DNA of 6,108 nucleotides from Syntrophobacteria bacterium (GCA_030145435.1 JAQYVQ010000291.1:1-6108), one strand, 5' to 3'. Counted from the stretch's first letter, positions 1 through 6,016 are shown. Notes: a model not told the origin generated them from the sequence alone. Program-made: numbers and translations.

Positions 1-1
1 G

Positions 2-73
2 ATCTTCGAGCGGCTTGGGACGCTGATCGAGCCGGATAAGGTGAGAAAGGAGTTAGGGGAGTTGCCCGAGTGA
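2..73 (+). CDS. C-terminal end of an unidentified protein (5' truncated by window edge)
   Basis: Frame 2 is open from the left edge to a TGA at 71-73 and reads as 23 residues, with the core LIEPDKVRKELGELPE. The charged, helical tail looks like a normal protein C-terminus, but I cannot name the family. Support that it is really coding comes from a second, diverged copy on the minus strand at 988-1035. That copy keeps the same frame, ends at an equivalent TGA and differs by one whole-codon deletion in the tail. The next gene begins 48 bases downstream on the same strand, so the two could be co-transcribed. Function unknown. Confidence 0.5.
   Translation: MFERLGTLIEPDKVRKELGELPE
23..73 (+). 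repeat. Left copy of an inverted duplicated gene tail
   Basis: This segment matches the reverse complement of 988-1035. Aligned by eye, the shared blocks are ctgatcgag, taaggt and agaaaggagtt plus a similar end around ttgcccg..tga. About 38 of 48 aligned positions are identical, with one 3-base gap. The two copies lie in opposite orientation on either side of the 122-643 gene. Confidence 0.6.
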
Positions 74-121
74 AGATGCCAAAGAGAGACCTGTCAATAA
101 TCAAACGTTAGGGGGTGTGAG

Positions 122-643
122 ATGAAAAACGATCAACCGAACCATGAGCCGAATCAAGCAATTATGGCCTTTCGTTTTTCAGTTCTGATTCTTCAGATAC
201 TTGTCGGCCTCATAGCTTTTATCTACACGGCCTCCTGGATCCTGTTTGCGATTTGGCTGGCAGTCACAGTCACGCTCTATACTGTCGCAAGAAAGAACAT
301 ATGCGGCCGGTGTGAAGGCTATGGTAAGAAATGCTATTCCTTTTACTCTGGATTGTACACTTCAAAGCTGTATCCATATCAAGAGGGGAAACCGGTTACC
401 TTTTGGCCTGCCATGTTGGAGGGCTTGAGCCTAGCAGGGATGAATGTCCTGCCCTTTGTTTCTCTGTTTCTTCACTTTGACACCAAAGGCGTGCCGTTAT
501 TGCTGGCAGTGTATTCAGCGTTATTTCTGATTACTTGGCTTGCCCAGTTCCATCATGCATGTCGGCATTGTGTTGAGTATGCCACTGATGAATGGAAGAA
601 GCTGTGCCCTGCGTACAAGTTGGGACAGAAACTGTGGCAATAG
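122..643 (+). CDS. Small four-helix membrane protein with two cysteine clusters, function unknown
   Basis: This is a 173-residue protein of no family I recognise. The ATG is preceded by a G-rich Shine-Dalgarno (GGGGGTG, 111-117). Hydrophobic stretches at about 17-36, 38-56, 101-118 and 123-141 suggest four membrane helices in two hairpins. There is no obvious cleavable signal peptide. Six cysteines fall in two matched clusters: C61-x2-C64-x6-C71 just after helix 2, and H144-H145-x-C147-x2-C150-x11-C162 just after helix 4. If helices 1/2 and 3/4 form hairpins, both clusters lie on the same membrane face, probably the cytoplasmic side with the short charged N-terminus. They could bind zinc or an Fe-S centre, or form disulfides if outside; this is inference. 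Its codons are AT-richer than those of the genes to the right, consistent with separate acquisition. It is followed by about 540 bases without a clear gene. Confidence 0.8.
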   Translation: MKNDQPNHEPNQAIMAFRFSVLILQILVGLIAFIYTASWILFAIWLAVTVTLYTVARKNICGRCEGYGKKCYSFYSGLYTSKLYPYQEGKPVTFWPAMLEGLSLAGMNVLPFVSLFLHFDTKGVPLLLAVYSALFLITWLAQFHHACRHCVEYATDEWKKLCPAYKLGQKLWQ

Positions 644-1182
644 ACTCCGCTCAGAATTATCTCGTCGGTAGGTGAGAGATGAGTCCGAGGTAGGCTCAGA
701 GGGTTTCGAGCTATTGCATATATCATCTGAATATCATCGCTCTAAACAGGAGCATGGGGACTATCTCTATCTGCTTGATATGTGGAAAATCTCTTGCTTC
801 AAGGTAATGACCAAACATCTTGAGCGGCGGAAAATAGCCTGCGGGCAACAATAACTCAGGGGAAACATGAACAGAAGTGAAGGAGGGACTTTCTGTTCTT
901 CTTTGTGTTATCTTGACTTTTCGCCGTCCGAATAGGACGACCACATATTGTGTGTCGGGAGTTTTGACGGTTCCAAGGCGTCAGCCCTCATCCGGGCAAT
1001 TCAAACTCCTTTCTTACCTTACCAGCCTCGATCAGAGTTCCTCTTCACACACCCGTCTGCCCGAGTTTCGCTTTTCTGCCTTTACCTCCGGGCTCTGCCC
1101 GTGATCGGTCCACCATATTTCATTGTCGCAACAACGTGCACCCTGCAGCCATTCCTTTAACGTATCTGATCCAGATCTATAT
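644..1182. other. Gene-poor region with degraded coding remnants
   Basis: No convincing intact gene is present between two convergent genes. A 60-codon plus-strand frame (672-854) has a possible Shine-Dalgarno (aggtga) just before its ATG, but no recognisable content. A 73-codon minus-strand frame (723-944) lies over it and is equally anonymous. The only interpretable piece is the gene-tail remnant at 988-1035. An imperfect hairpin occurs at 938-957 (cgaccaca/tgtg-t-gtcg) and a short one at 1089-1101 (cgggc-tct-gcccg). Neither has a following U-run, so no standard terminator is seen for either flanking gene. Best read as decayed sequence. Confidence 0.55.
988..1035 (-). pseudogene. Remnant of a paralogue of the left-edge gene (C-terminal fragment)
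   Basis: Read on the minus strand, this segment encodes TLIEAGKVRKEFELPG (when begun at 1038) and ends at a TGA (990-988). It resembles LIEPDKVRKELGELPE at the end of the left-edge gene. Going upstream, the frame hits a TGA at 1047-1045 after only a few more codons, so no intact gene remains. The identity covers synonymous as well as conserved positions and includes a whole-codon deletion. This indicates common ancestry of a coding tail rather than chance. A weak resemblance may continue past the stop codon, so a DNA-level duplication (repeat or mobile element end) is an alternative. Confidence 0.5.
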
Positions 1183-2019
1183 CTATTTGAGCGTCAAGAC
1201 CGCCTGGATCACCCTGAGGCGGTCCTCTTCTAGGTTCCGCAGGACATTGGCCGCCTTGATCGGGAACTCGGGGCCCATCAGAATTCCCCGGCTCAGGGAA
1301 GGAGGGCCCTCCTTCATGGCCTTCTCCATGGCAGCGCGAAACCAGTCCGTCGAAGCCTGGGTGACGTCATTCCACGCCTCGATCCGGAATCCGGCACTCT
1401 CCAGTGGCTTCCGGATCTCCTCCGGCGTAACCAGATGACTGAGCTCAGGGCCACTTGCCCATGGAACAGGAAAGTACTCCGCAGGCTTGGTCCCGGCAAA
1501 CACCTCGTACAGGGCCAGCTTTCCCTCAGGTCGAAGCACGCGTCGGAGCTCACGAAAGAGACCTGCCTTGTCCTGGATGTTCATGCCCACGTGTTGCATC
1601 CACACCACGTCAACGGAACGGTCCTCCAATGGCAGGTCCAGGGCACTTCCGTGTCGAATCGTCACCTTGTGGGCCAACCCGGTTCGCTCGGTCAACAGGT
1701 TTGCAGCAGCACAGAAGGCCTCGGTCAAATCCACGCCCACGACTTCACATCCGAAGTAGTGTGCCAGGGCCCTCGCAGGGCCCCCGATGCCACAGCCCAC
1801 ATCCACAACCCGCATCCCCTCTGACAATTCCGCAAGACGGGCGAGCTCGAGGGTCGGCTTTCGTCCCCCGATGTGGAACTCCTCGATGGGGGCGAGATCC
1901 TCGACGGTGAGGGCCTTCACATCCTTGCCGGCCTTTTCCAGGGCTTCCAGGATATTCTCGCCCACGTCCTTCCGGCTGTAATGGGCGTTTACGGTCTCTT
2001 CGTATGTGCTCACAGCCAT
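1183..2019 (-). CDS. Class I SAM-dependent methyltransferase (UbiE/Methyltransf_11-like)
   Basis: This is a 278-residue cytoplasmic enzyme expected to transfer a methyl group from S-adenosylmethionine; the acceptor is unknown. Residues 44-60 (PIEEFHIGGRKPTLELA) match the N-terminal segment common in small-molecule methyltransferases of this type. Motif I is VVDVGCGIGGPAR at 71-83, followed by an acidic residue at the end of strand 2 (D98 in GVDLTE). GSALDLPLEDRSVDVVWMQH (124-143) and FRELRRVLRPEGKL (155-168) are the next core motifs. The family also includes tocopherol, sterol and glycine-betaine pathway enzymes, so the substrate cannot be assigned. The frame is open up to 2235, but the ATG at 2019 is preferred: it has AAGG a few bases upstream, begins a normal N-terminus and overlaps the upstream nitroreductase stop by only 10 bases, implying translational coupling. 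An 8-bp stem (1198-1205/1217-1224) lies at the 3' end of the gene, without a U-run. Confidence 0.88.
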   Translation of the reverse strand: MAVSTYEETVNAHYSRKDVGENILEALEKAGKDVKALTVEDLAPIEEFHIGGRKPTLELARLAELSEGMRVVDVGCGIGGPARALAHYFGCEVVGVDLTEAFCAAANLLTERTGLAHKVTIRHGSALDLPLEDRSVDVVWMQHVGMNIQDKAGLFRELRRVLRPEGKLALYEVFAGTKPAEYFPVPWASGPELSHLVTPEEIRKPLESAGFRIEAWNDVTQASTDWFRAAMEKAMKEGPPSLSRGILMGPEFPIKAANVLRNLEEDRLRVIQAVLTLK

Positions 2020-2879
2020 CGGGCCTTCATCGGTTTCCGGTCGACGTTCCGGAGAAACTTGAGCTTCGGGTAGCCCAGGACGAGGATACTGAACACCTTG
2101 TGGCCCGGAGGTAAATCCAGTTCCTGGACGATCGGTCGGTATCGGTTTGCCACGAACTCGAACAGGCCGATGTAGGTGGTCTCCAGAGAGAGCGTCCTTG
2201 CCGCAAGGGACACGGTGGTAGACGCAATCACGCAATCGTCCTTGGGCGTGCTCGTCTCTGTGGGGGAGTGGAAGAGCATGACAACGGGGGCCCTGTGGAA
2301 GATCACCTCCATGCCGAACTTCCTGGCCATCACCACCCTCTTCAAGGTTTCGACCATGGTCAGGGCGGATCTCGTCGTCTGCGGCAGATCCTTGCCTGCC
2401 GCCTCGTATTCCCGAGCCTCCTTTTCGAGTTCATCCAGACGGTTCTCGAAGAAATCCACCGTGTGGTCCGAGAGTCTCTGGATCTTGTCACGGTCCTGGA
2501 GGATCGTTATCTCCACCGTCTGCCGGTTGCTTCCGGTGGGGGCATAACGACAGATATCCACCAGTTTTCCCAGGTGTTCTCTCGGCACGGCCTTGTCCTC
2601 GAAGATCCGGTGGCTTCGGCGGCCTCGGACAAAGGATTTGAACCCATCGAAATCGTAGTCGACTCTTTTGTCGAGGTCCCCGAAGTTCTCCATGTCCATC
2701 TTGTGATGCGTGATCGCTTCCGTGGGACACAGGGCCACGCAGTGGCCGCACAGATTGCAGGTTGCCATACTCGCGCTCGACGTGATCACTCCCTCTACTT
2801 CCTTGTAATTCATGAGGCACCGGGTCACGCAGATGCCGCATTGGGTACACAGATCCTGGTCAATCGAAGTCCAACTCAT
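2010..2879 (-). CDS. Ferredoxin-nitroreductase fusion (2x[4Fe-4S] + FMN nitroreductase domain)
   Basis: This is a 289-residue, cytoplasmic flavin-iron-sulfur oxidoreductase. The N-terminal ferredoxin module has C11-x2-C14-x2-C17-x3-C21 and C41-x2-C44-x2-C47-x3-C51-P, enough for two [4Fe-4S] clusters; the usual proline after the fourth cysteine is leucine in the first motif. The nitroreductase domain starts near residue 85. R87/R88/S89/R91 form the typical phosphate-binding RRSxR of FMN enzymes, and YAPTGSNRQ (112-120) is the canonical second motif. A charged, helical insertion lies at about 135-185 and the domain closes near 275. Such proteins pass electrons between a low-potential donor and FMN to reduce an unidentified substrate; they are common in anaerobes. 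The frame continues upstream to an ATG at 2903, but the ATG at 2879 has an excellent GGAGG six bases upstream and is chosen. It is the first gene of a two-gene operon with the methyltransferase, transcribed divergently from the CoA-transferase-like gene. Confidence 0.9.
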   Translation of the reverse strand: MSWTSIDQDLCTQCGICVTRCLMNYKEVEGVITSSASMATCNLCGHCVALCPTEAITHHKMDMENFGDLDKRVDYDFDGFKSFVRGRRSHRIFEDKAVPREHLGKLVDICRYAPTGSNRQTVEITILQDRDKIQRLSDHTVDFFENRLDELEKEAREYEAAGKDLPQTTRSALTMVETLKRVVMARKFGMEVIFHRAPVVMLFHSPTETSTPKDDCVIASTTVSLAARTLSLETTYIGLFEFVANRYRPIVQELDLPPGHKVFSILVLGYPKLKFLRNVDRKPMKARWL

Positions 2880-2945
2880 CGTTTCCTCCATGCCGCTCCC
2901 CAAAAGGTGTCAGGACCCTTTTTGTATTCGAATTTGACTTCCCCC

Positions 2946-2965
2946 AGTTCTTTTGTGTACGAACT
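2946..2965. promoter_or_regulatory. Candidate operator: inverted repeat AGTTC-N10-GAACT
   Basis: Perfect 5-base arms (2946-2950 and 2961-2965) with dyad symmetry lie near the middle of the 177-base divergent promoter region. A separate 8-base palindrome ATTCGAAT occurs at 2926-2933. The spacing (arm centres 15 bases apart) could fit a dimeric helix-turn-helix repressor. The short arms make chance a real alternative, and no regulator gene is encoded in the window. Confidence 0.25.
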
Positions 2966-2981
2966 ATTCTGCCTCACCAAA

Positions 2982-2987
2982 ATCATA
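2982..2987 (-). promoter_or_regulatory. Possible -10 element for the nitroreductase operon
   Basis: The minus strand reads TATGAT here, five of six matches to the sigma-70 -10 consensus. It would start transcription near 2975 and leave a leader of about 95 bases containing the inverted repeat at 2946-2965. No good -35 box is seen at the right distance, so this is tentative. Confidence 0.2.
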
Positions 2988-3015
2988 ACTGCAACTACCT
3001 ATCGCTCCTTGCTCG

Positions 3016-3024
3016 TGCTAGAAT
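3016..3024 (+). promoter_or_regulatory. Extended -10 promoter for the CoA-transferase-like operon
   Basis: TGC-TAGAAT is an extended -10 element (TGn plus five of six consensus bases). Initiation about 7 bases downstream would give a leader of roughly 25 bases that still contains the G-rich Shine-Dalgarno (GGGGGT, about 3044-3049) before the ATG at 3057. The -35 region is poor, as is usual for extended -10 promoters. Confidence 0.4.
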
Positions 3025-3056
3025 CAGGGCCGTCAAACGCCTACGGGGGTTCGCCG

Positions 3057-4961
3057 ATGGACAAGAGGACTTGCACGGACTGGAAGGATCGGATCGTCTC
3101 TCCTGAAGAGGTGCTGAAACGAATAGAGCCCGGGATGAGCATCTTCATCGGCACAGGCGTGGCAGAACCGAGGACGCTGGTCAAGAATCTGATGGCCTCG
3201 GAGGCCGGCAATCTCCGTGACCTGGAGCTGATCCAGATCGTCAGCCTGGGCGATGCCATCTCCCTGGAGGAGCTTCATGCGCAGAAGTATCGCCTGAAGA
3301 CATTCTTCTCCGGCTGGGTGGCCAGTGAGGCGATTACAGCGGGCAGGGTCGATCTGATTCCAAGCCCTTTCTCCCGAATCCCGGGGTTGATCGAATCCGG
3401 ACAGATCCCGATCGATGTGGCCTTTGTCCAGGTCACGCCGCCCAACGAGGCTGGTTACTGCAGCTTCGGGGCGGCCGTCGATGTTGCCCGGCAGGCGATG
3501 GAACAGGCTTCCTTTGTCGTGGGAGAGATCAACACAAAGGCTCCGAGCACCTTTGGGGACACCTTTGTTCGCGTGTCGAGCTTCGACATGCTCGTTCATT
3601 CGACGGAAGACCTCATCCTTTTCGACCGATGGCCGGTCGACGACGTGTTCGATCAAGTGGGGGCCAACGTGGCGTCGGTCATCGAGGACGGATGCTGCGT
3701 CGCGTTTTCTATCGGACCCTTGTTCGAGGCCTTGAGCCCTCACCTGGCTCACAAACAGGATCTGGGCGTGCACTCCCCCTTCTTAACCGACGCGTTGATG
3801 GACCTGATCGAGAGCGGAGCCGTGAGCAATCGATACAAGGAGATCTTTCGCGGCAAGAGTCTAGCCTCCTACGCCTTCGGAACGCGCCAGATGATGGACT
3901 GGCTCGACCGGAACCCGCTGGTCGAGTTCCAGGGCGTGGACAAGGTGATCTCCCCGACCCAAATCGGCAAGAACCCCCGGTTCGTGGCGGTCGTGCCCGC
4001 GCGCAAGGTGGATTTGTCCGGCCGGATCGCCCTTCACTTCGGCAAGGGCAACGTGTCTGCAGGGCCGGCCGAGGTGGTCGATCTTTTCCACGGGGCAGAA
4101 CTCTCTCGTGGGGGACGGACGATCTTCGCCCTCCCGAGTCGAAACCTGAAGGGGGAGCCGAATATCCGAATCTCGGTGGAGGAATTCCCGAATCAGTTCG
4201 GCATGGGACCTGCTGCGGACATGGTCATCACCGAATACGGTGTGGCCTGCCTGAACGGTCGATCCGTACGGGAGCGCGCACAGGCCCTCATCGAGATCGC
4301 CCATCCGGACGATCGGCCGGAACTGGTGGAACTCGGAAAGAAGGAGAAGATCCTGTATCCGGACCAGATCTTCATTGCGGAATCCGCCCACCTCTATCCG
4401 GCCCACGTGGCTGCCAAGCACACCTTCAAGGGGGGCATGGAGGTCCGGTTCCGGGCCATCAAGCCGTCCGATGAGGAAGAGATGCGCCGCCTCTTCTACC
4501 GGTTCTCGGACAGGGCGGTCTACTACCGGTATTTCAGCCCCATCAAGACCATGCCGCACGCAAAGACGCAGGCCTACGTGAACGTGGACTATCGCACGGC
4601 CATGTCGATCGTGGGGTTGGTCGGTGAATCCGGGCAGGACCGCGTCATCGCGGAAGGACGATACGTCAGGGAACCGCACGGTCCCTATGCGGACCTCGCC
4701 TTTGTCGTGGACGAGGGATATCAGGGGCTCGGGATCGCCACATACATGTACAAGATGCTCATCCGGCTGGCCAAGGAGCAGGGACTGCCCGGGTTTACGG
4801 CGAGCGTGCTCGCAACCAACCAGAGCATGATGAAGGTCCTGGACAAGGGGGGCCTGCCGGTCAAGGCCAGCCTGGAACAGGGGGTGTACGAACTCGTCAT
4901 TCCCTTTGATGCGGCCCCTTCGCCGGACGGAAAACGAATCCAATACGATTACAAGAGGTGA
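3057..4961 (+). CDS. Acetyl-CoA hydrolase/CoA-transferase-like protein fused to a GNAT acetyltransferase
   Basis: This is a 634-residue cytoplasmic fusion. Residues 1 to about 435 follow the acetyl-CoA hydrolase/4-hydroxybutyrate CoA-transferase fold: the N-terminal glycine segment GMSIFIGTGVAEP (26-38), VAFVQVTPPNEAGYCSFG (121-138), GVHSPFLTDALMDLIESG (237-254) and ITEYGVACLNGRSVRERA (391-408). Residues 461 to about 620 are a GNAT domain with acetyl-CoA-binding motif QGLGIA (556-561) after strand FVVDE (549-553). Active family members carry a catalytic glutamate directly before VDL in the C-terminal domain. Here it is K317 (ARKVDLSG), and the usual GxGGQ loop is GPAEV at 336-340. The first domain may therefore bind CoA or acyl-CoA without transferring it, leaving the GNAT domain as the active part. 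Protein lysine acetylation, as in GNAT fusions to acyl-CoA synthetases, is one possible role; this is inference. The start at 3057 has a G-rich Shine-Dalgarno; the open frame upstream to 2268 is antisense to the nitroreductase. It is the first gene of an operon with the 4968 gene. Confidence 0.88.
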   Translation: MDKRTCTDWKDRIVSPEEVLKRIEPGMSIFIGTGVAEPRTLVKNLMASEAGNLRDLELIQIVSLGDAISLEELHAQKYRLKTFFSGWVASEAITAGRVDLIPSPFSRIPGLIESGQIPIDVAFVQVTPPNEAGYCSFGAAVDVARQAMEQASFVVGEINTKAPSTFGDTFVRVSSFDMLVHSTEDLILFDRWPVDDVFDQVGANVASVIEDGCCVAFSIGPLFEALSPHLAHKQDLGVHSPFLTDALMDLIESGAVSNRYKEIFRGKSLASYAFGTRQMMDWLDRNPLVEFQGVDKVISPTQIGKNPRFVAVVPARKVDLSGRIALHFGKGNVSAGPAEVVDLFHGAELSRGGRTIFALPSRNLKGEPNIRISVEEFPNQFGMGPAADMVITEYGVACLNGRSVRERAQALIEIAHPDDRPELVELGKKEKILYPDQIFIAESAHLYPAHVAAKHTFKGGMEVRFRAIKPSDEEEMRRLFYRFSDRAVYYRYFSPIKTMPHAKTQAYVNVDYRTAMSIVGLVGESGQDRVIAEGRYVREPHGPYADLAFVVDEGYQGLGIATYMYKMLIRLAKEQGLPGFTASVLATNQSMMKVLDKGGLPVKASLEQGVYELVIPFDAAPSPDGKRIQYDYKR

Positions 4962-4967
4962 ACGAAG

Positions 4968-5840
4968 ATGGAAACAGAAAGCGCAAGACCGGCCGCTAAG
5001 GCTGAGTTCAGCGAGCCCGTCGTTCTCGGTGCTTCCGGCCTCACCACACCGCGCATGGGCATCGGCTCAGATTCAGGTGTTCCCTGTGAGGCATTGGAGT
5101 GGGCCTTTGAGCGAGGGGTCAACTACTTCTACTGGGGTTCTCGGCGGACAAAGGGGATGAAGGAGGCGATTCGGAACCTCGCCCCCCGATCGCGGGAGAA
5201 GATGACCATCGTCCTCCAGACTTACGACTACACGGGCCTGGCCCTCGAACAGACCTTTCTTCGGGGATTGAAGCAGCTGAAGATCGACTATGCGGACGCC
5301 TTCATCCTGGGCATGCGGAACAAGCCGGTTCCGCCGCGGATCATGGACAAGGCCCTTGCGCTCAAGCAGAAGGGTCTCGTGAAGCACCTCTGCGTGAGCG
5401 CCCACAACCGGTCCACCTACCAGGGTCACCTGGAGCGGAAGGTCTTTGACCTGATCATGGTCCGGTACAACGCGGCCCACCGAGGAGCGGACAAGGACGT
5501 TTTCCCCTTCCTCCCTGAGGAGAACCCGCCGGGAGTGATCTGTTACAACTCCACGCGATGGGGGAACCTCTTCGACCCCCAGTGGATGCCCGCAGGGGAG
5601 CGGACGCCCAGCCCGGTGGACCTCTACCGGTACGTCCTGTCCAACCCGCACATCCAGATGGTGCTCACCGCACCGGAGACCTTCGAACAGCTCAAAGAGA
5701 ATCTCAAGACCCTGGAGGCCGGGCCGGTCACCGACGAAGAGAAGCAATGGCTCGAGCGAATCGGGGATCACGTCCACCCACTCAACCCGAACACGAACTT
5801 CGACTTCCTCGTTCCGGGGAGAGGCCTGAAGAAGAAATGA
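4968..5840 (+). CDS. Aldo/keto reductase-like protein with a substituted catalytic tetrad
   Basis: This is a 290-residue, probably cytoplasmic protein. An aldo/keto reductase TIM-barrel course is visible: VVLGASGLTTPRMGIG (18-33), ALEWAFERGVNYFYWG (42-57), LKQLKIDYADAFIL (101-114), KGLVKHLCVSAHN (135-147), VRYNAAHR (165-172), and a terminal segment resembling the NADP-binding end (LSNPHIQMVLTAPETFEQL, 224-242). By eye, however, all four tetrad positions differ. The Asp of the usual NFFDTA is Y55, the Tyr five residues later is R60, the Lys strand at 79-86 (MTIVLQTY) has no lysine, and the His of DxxLLH is G115. Ordinary reductase chemistry is therefore doubtful; a ligand-binding, structural or altered catalytic role is possible. 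The ATG follows AGAGGTGA, 6 bases after the preceding stop, so it is co-translated with the CoA-transferase-like gene and probably works with it. Length is close to family size; no signal peptide or membrane helix. Confidence 0.82.
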   Translation: METESARPAAKAEFSEPVVLGASGLTTPRMGIGSDSGVPCEALEWAFERGVNYFYWGSRRTKGMKEAIRNLAPRSREKMTIVLQTYDYTGLALEQTFLRGLKQLKIDYADAFILGMRNKPVPPRIMDKALALKQKGLVKHLCVSAHNRSTYQGHLERKVFDLIMVRYNAAHRGADKDVFPFLPEENPPGVICYNSTRWGNLFDPQWMPAGERTPSPVDLYRYVLSNPHIQMVLTAPETFEQLKENLKTLEAGPVTDEEKQWLERIGDHVHPLNPNTNFDFLVPGRGLKKK

Positions 5841-5877
5841 GTTAGAAAGATAGGAGTCAGAAGCCAGGATGGAATTG

Positions 5878-5922
5878 GGGGTCGGGTCGTAATTGTCAAG
5901 TTGACAGTTACGACCCGACCCC
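5878..5922. repeat. 45-base near-perfect palindrome (REP/RAYT-type or terminator)
   Basis: The left arm ggggtcgggtcgtaa (5878-5892) is the exact reverse complement of 5908-5922. The symmetry continues inward through one T-G mismatch (5893/5907) and six more pairs (5894-5899/5901-5906) to a single central G5900. The arms are thus 22 bases with one mismatch; G5877 and T5923 could add a wobble pair. It lies 37 bases after the stop of the aldo/keto reductase-like gene. A GGGGTC...GACCCC palindrome recalls repeats mobilised by REP-associated tyrosine transposases (from memory). It would also fold as a strong RNA hairpin and could protect or terminate the operon mRNA, although the following bases are only mildly T-rich. 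Confidence 0.85.
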
Positions 5923-5949
5923 TCTTGGTTTCTTGCTACCCCGGCTATT

Positions 5950-5984
5950 CCCTCTCCCTTGAGGGAGAGGGCTAGGGTGAGGGT
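5950..5984. repeat. Dispersed repeat: CCCTCTCCCT/AGGGAGAGGG hairpin with GGGTGAGGGT tail
   Basis: Ten-base perfect arms (5950-5959 and 5962-5971) flank a 2-base loop, followed by ctagggtgagggt. I recognise this from memory as a very common intergenic repeat family in many proteobacterial genomes. It is unrelated in sequence to the palindrome 27 bases to its left. Role unknown; a transcript end or replicating non-autonomous element are both possible. Confidence 0.75.
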
Positions 5985-6016
5985 GGCACAGAAGCTGGCC
6001 CACAAACAGAACATAA

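Noticed and set aside
674..695. gatgagtccgagg resembling part of a hammerhead ribozyme core
   Set aside because: The CUGAUGA core is incomplete, there is no GAAA after a closing stem, and stems I and III cannot be drawn.
672..854. 60-codon plus-strand frame with a possible Shine-Dalgarno (aggtga) before its ATG
   Set aside because: No recognisable motif, it lies in sequence that looks decayed, and an equally long minus-strand frame overlaps it. It could be a gene fragment but is not supported as a gene.
723..944. 73-codon minus-strand frame
   Set aside because: No family signature and no clear ribosome binding site; mutually exclusive with the frame at 672-854.
1198..1224. 8-bp stem gaccgcct/aggcggtc as a terminator for the methyltransferase operon
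   Set aside because: It lies within the last codons of the gene and is not followed by a U-run on the minus strand; loop of 11 bases. Probably chance or a minor mRNA end structure.
2020..2235. In-frame upstream extension of the methyltransferase
   Set aside because: It lies inside the nitroreductase in another frame and has no family similarity; the ATG at 2019 gives a normal methyltransferase N-terminus.
2268..3056. In-frame upstream extension of the CoA-transferase-like gene
   Set aside because: It runs antisense through the well-supported nitroreductase; the family N-terminus begins just after the ATG at 3057, which has its own Shine-Dalgarno.
3861..4943. Long minus-strand frame opposite the CoA-transferase/GNAT gene
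   Set aside because: An antisense shadow caused by GC-rich codon bias; the plus strand has recognisable domains throughout.
5878..5984. CRISPR-like array
   Set aside because: The two palindromes differ in sequence and neither is repeated with spacers in the window.
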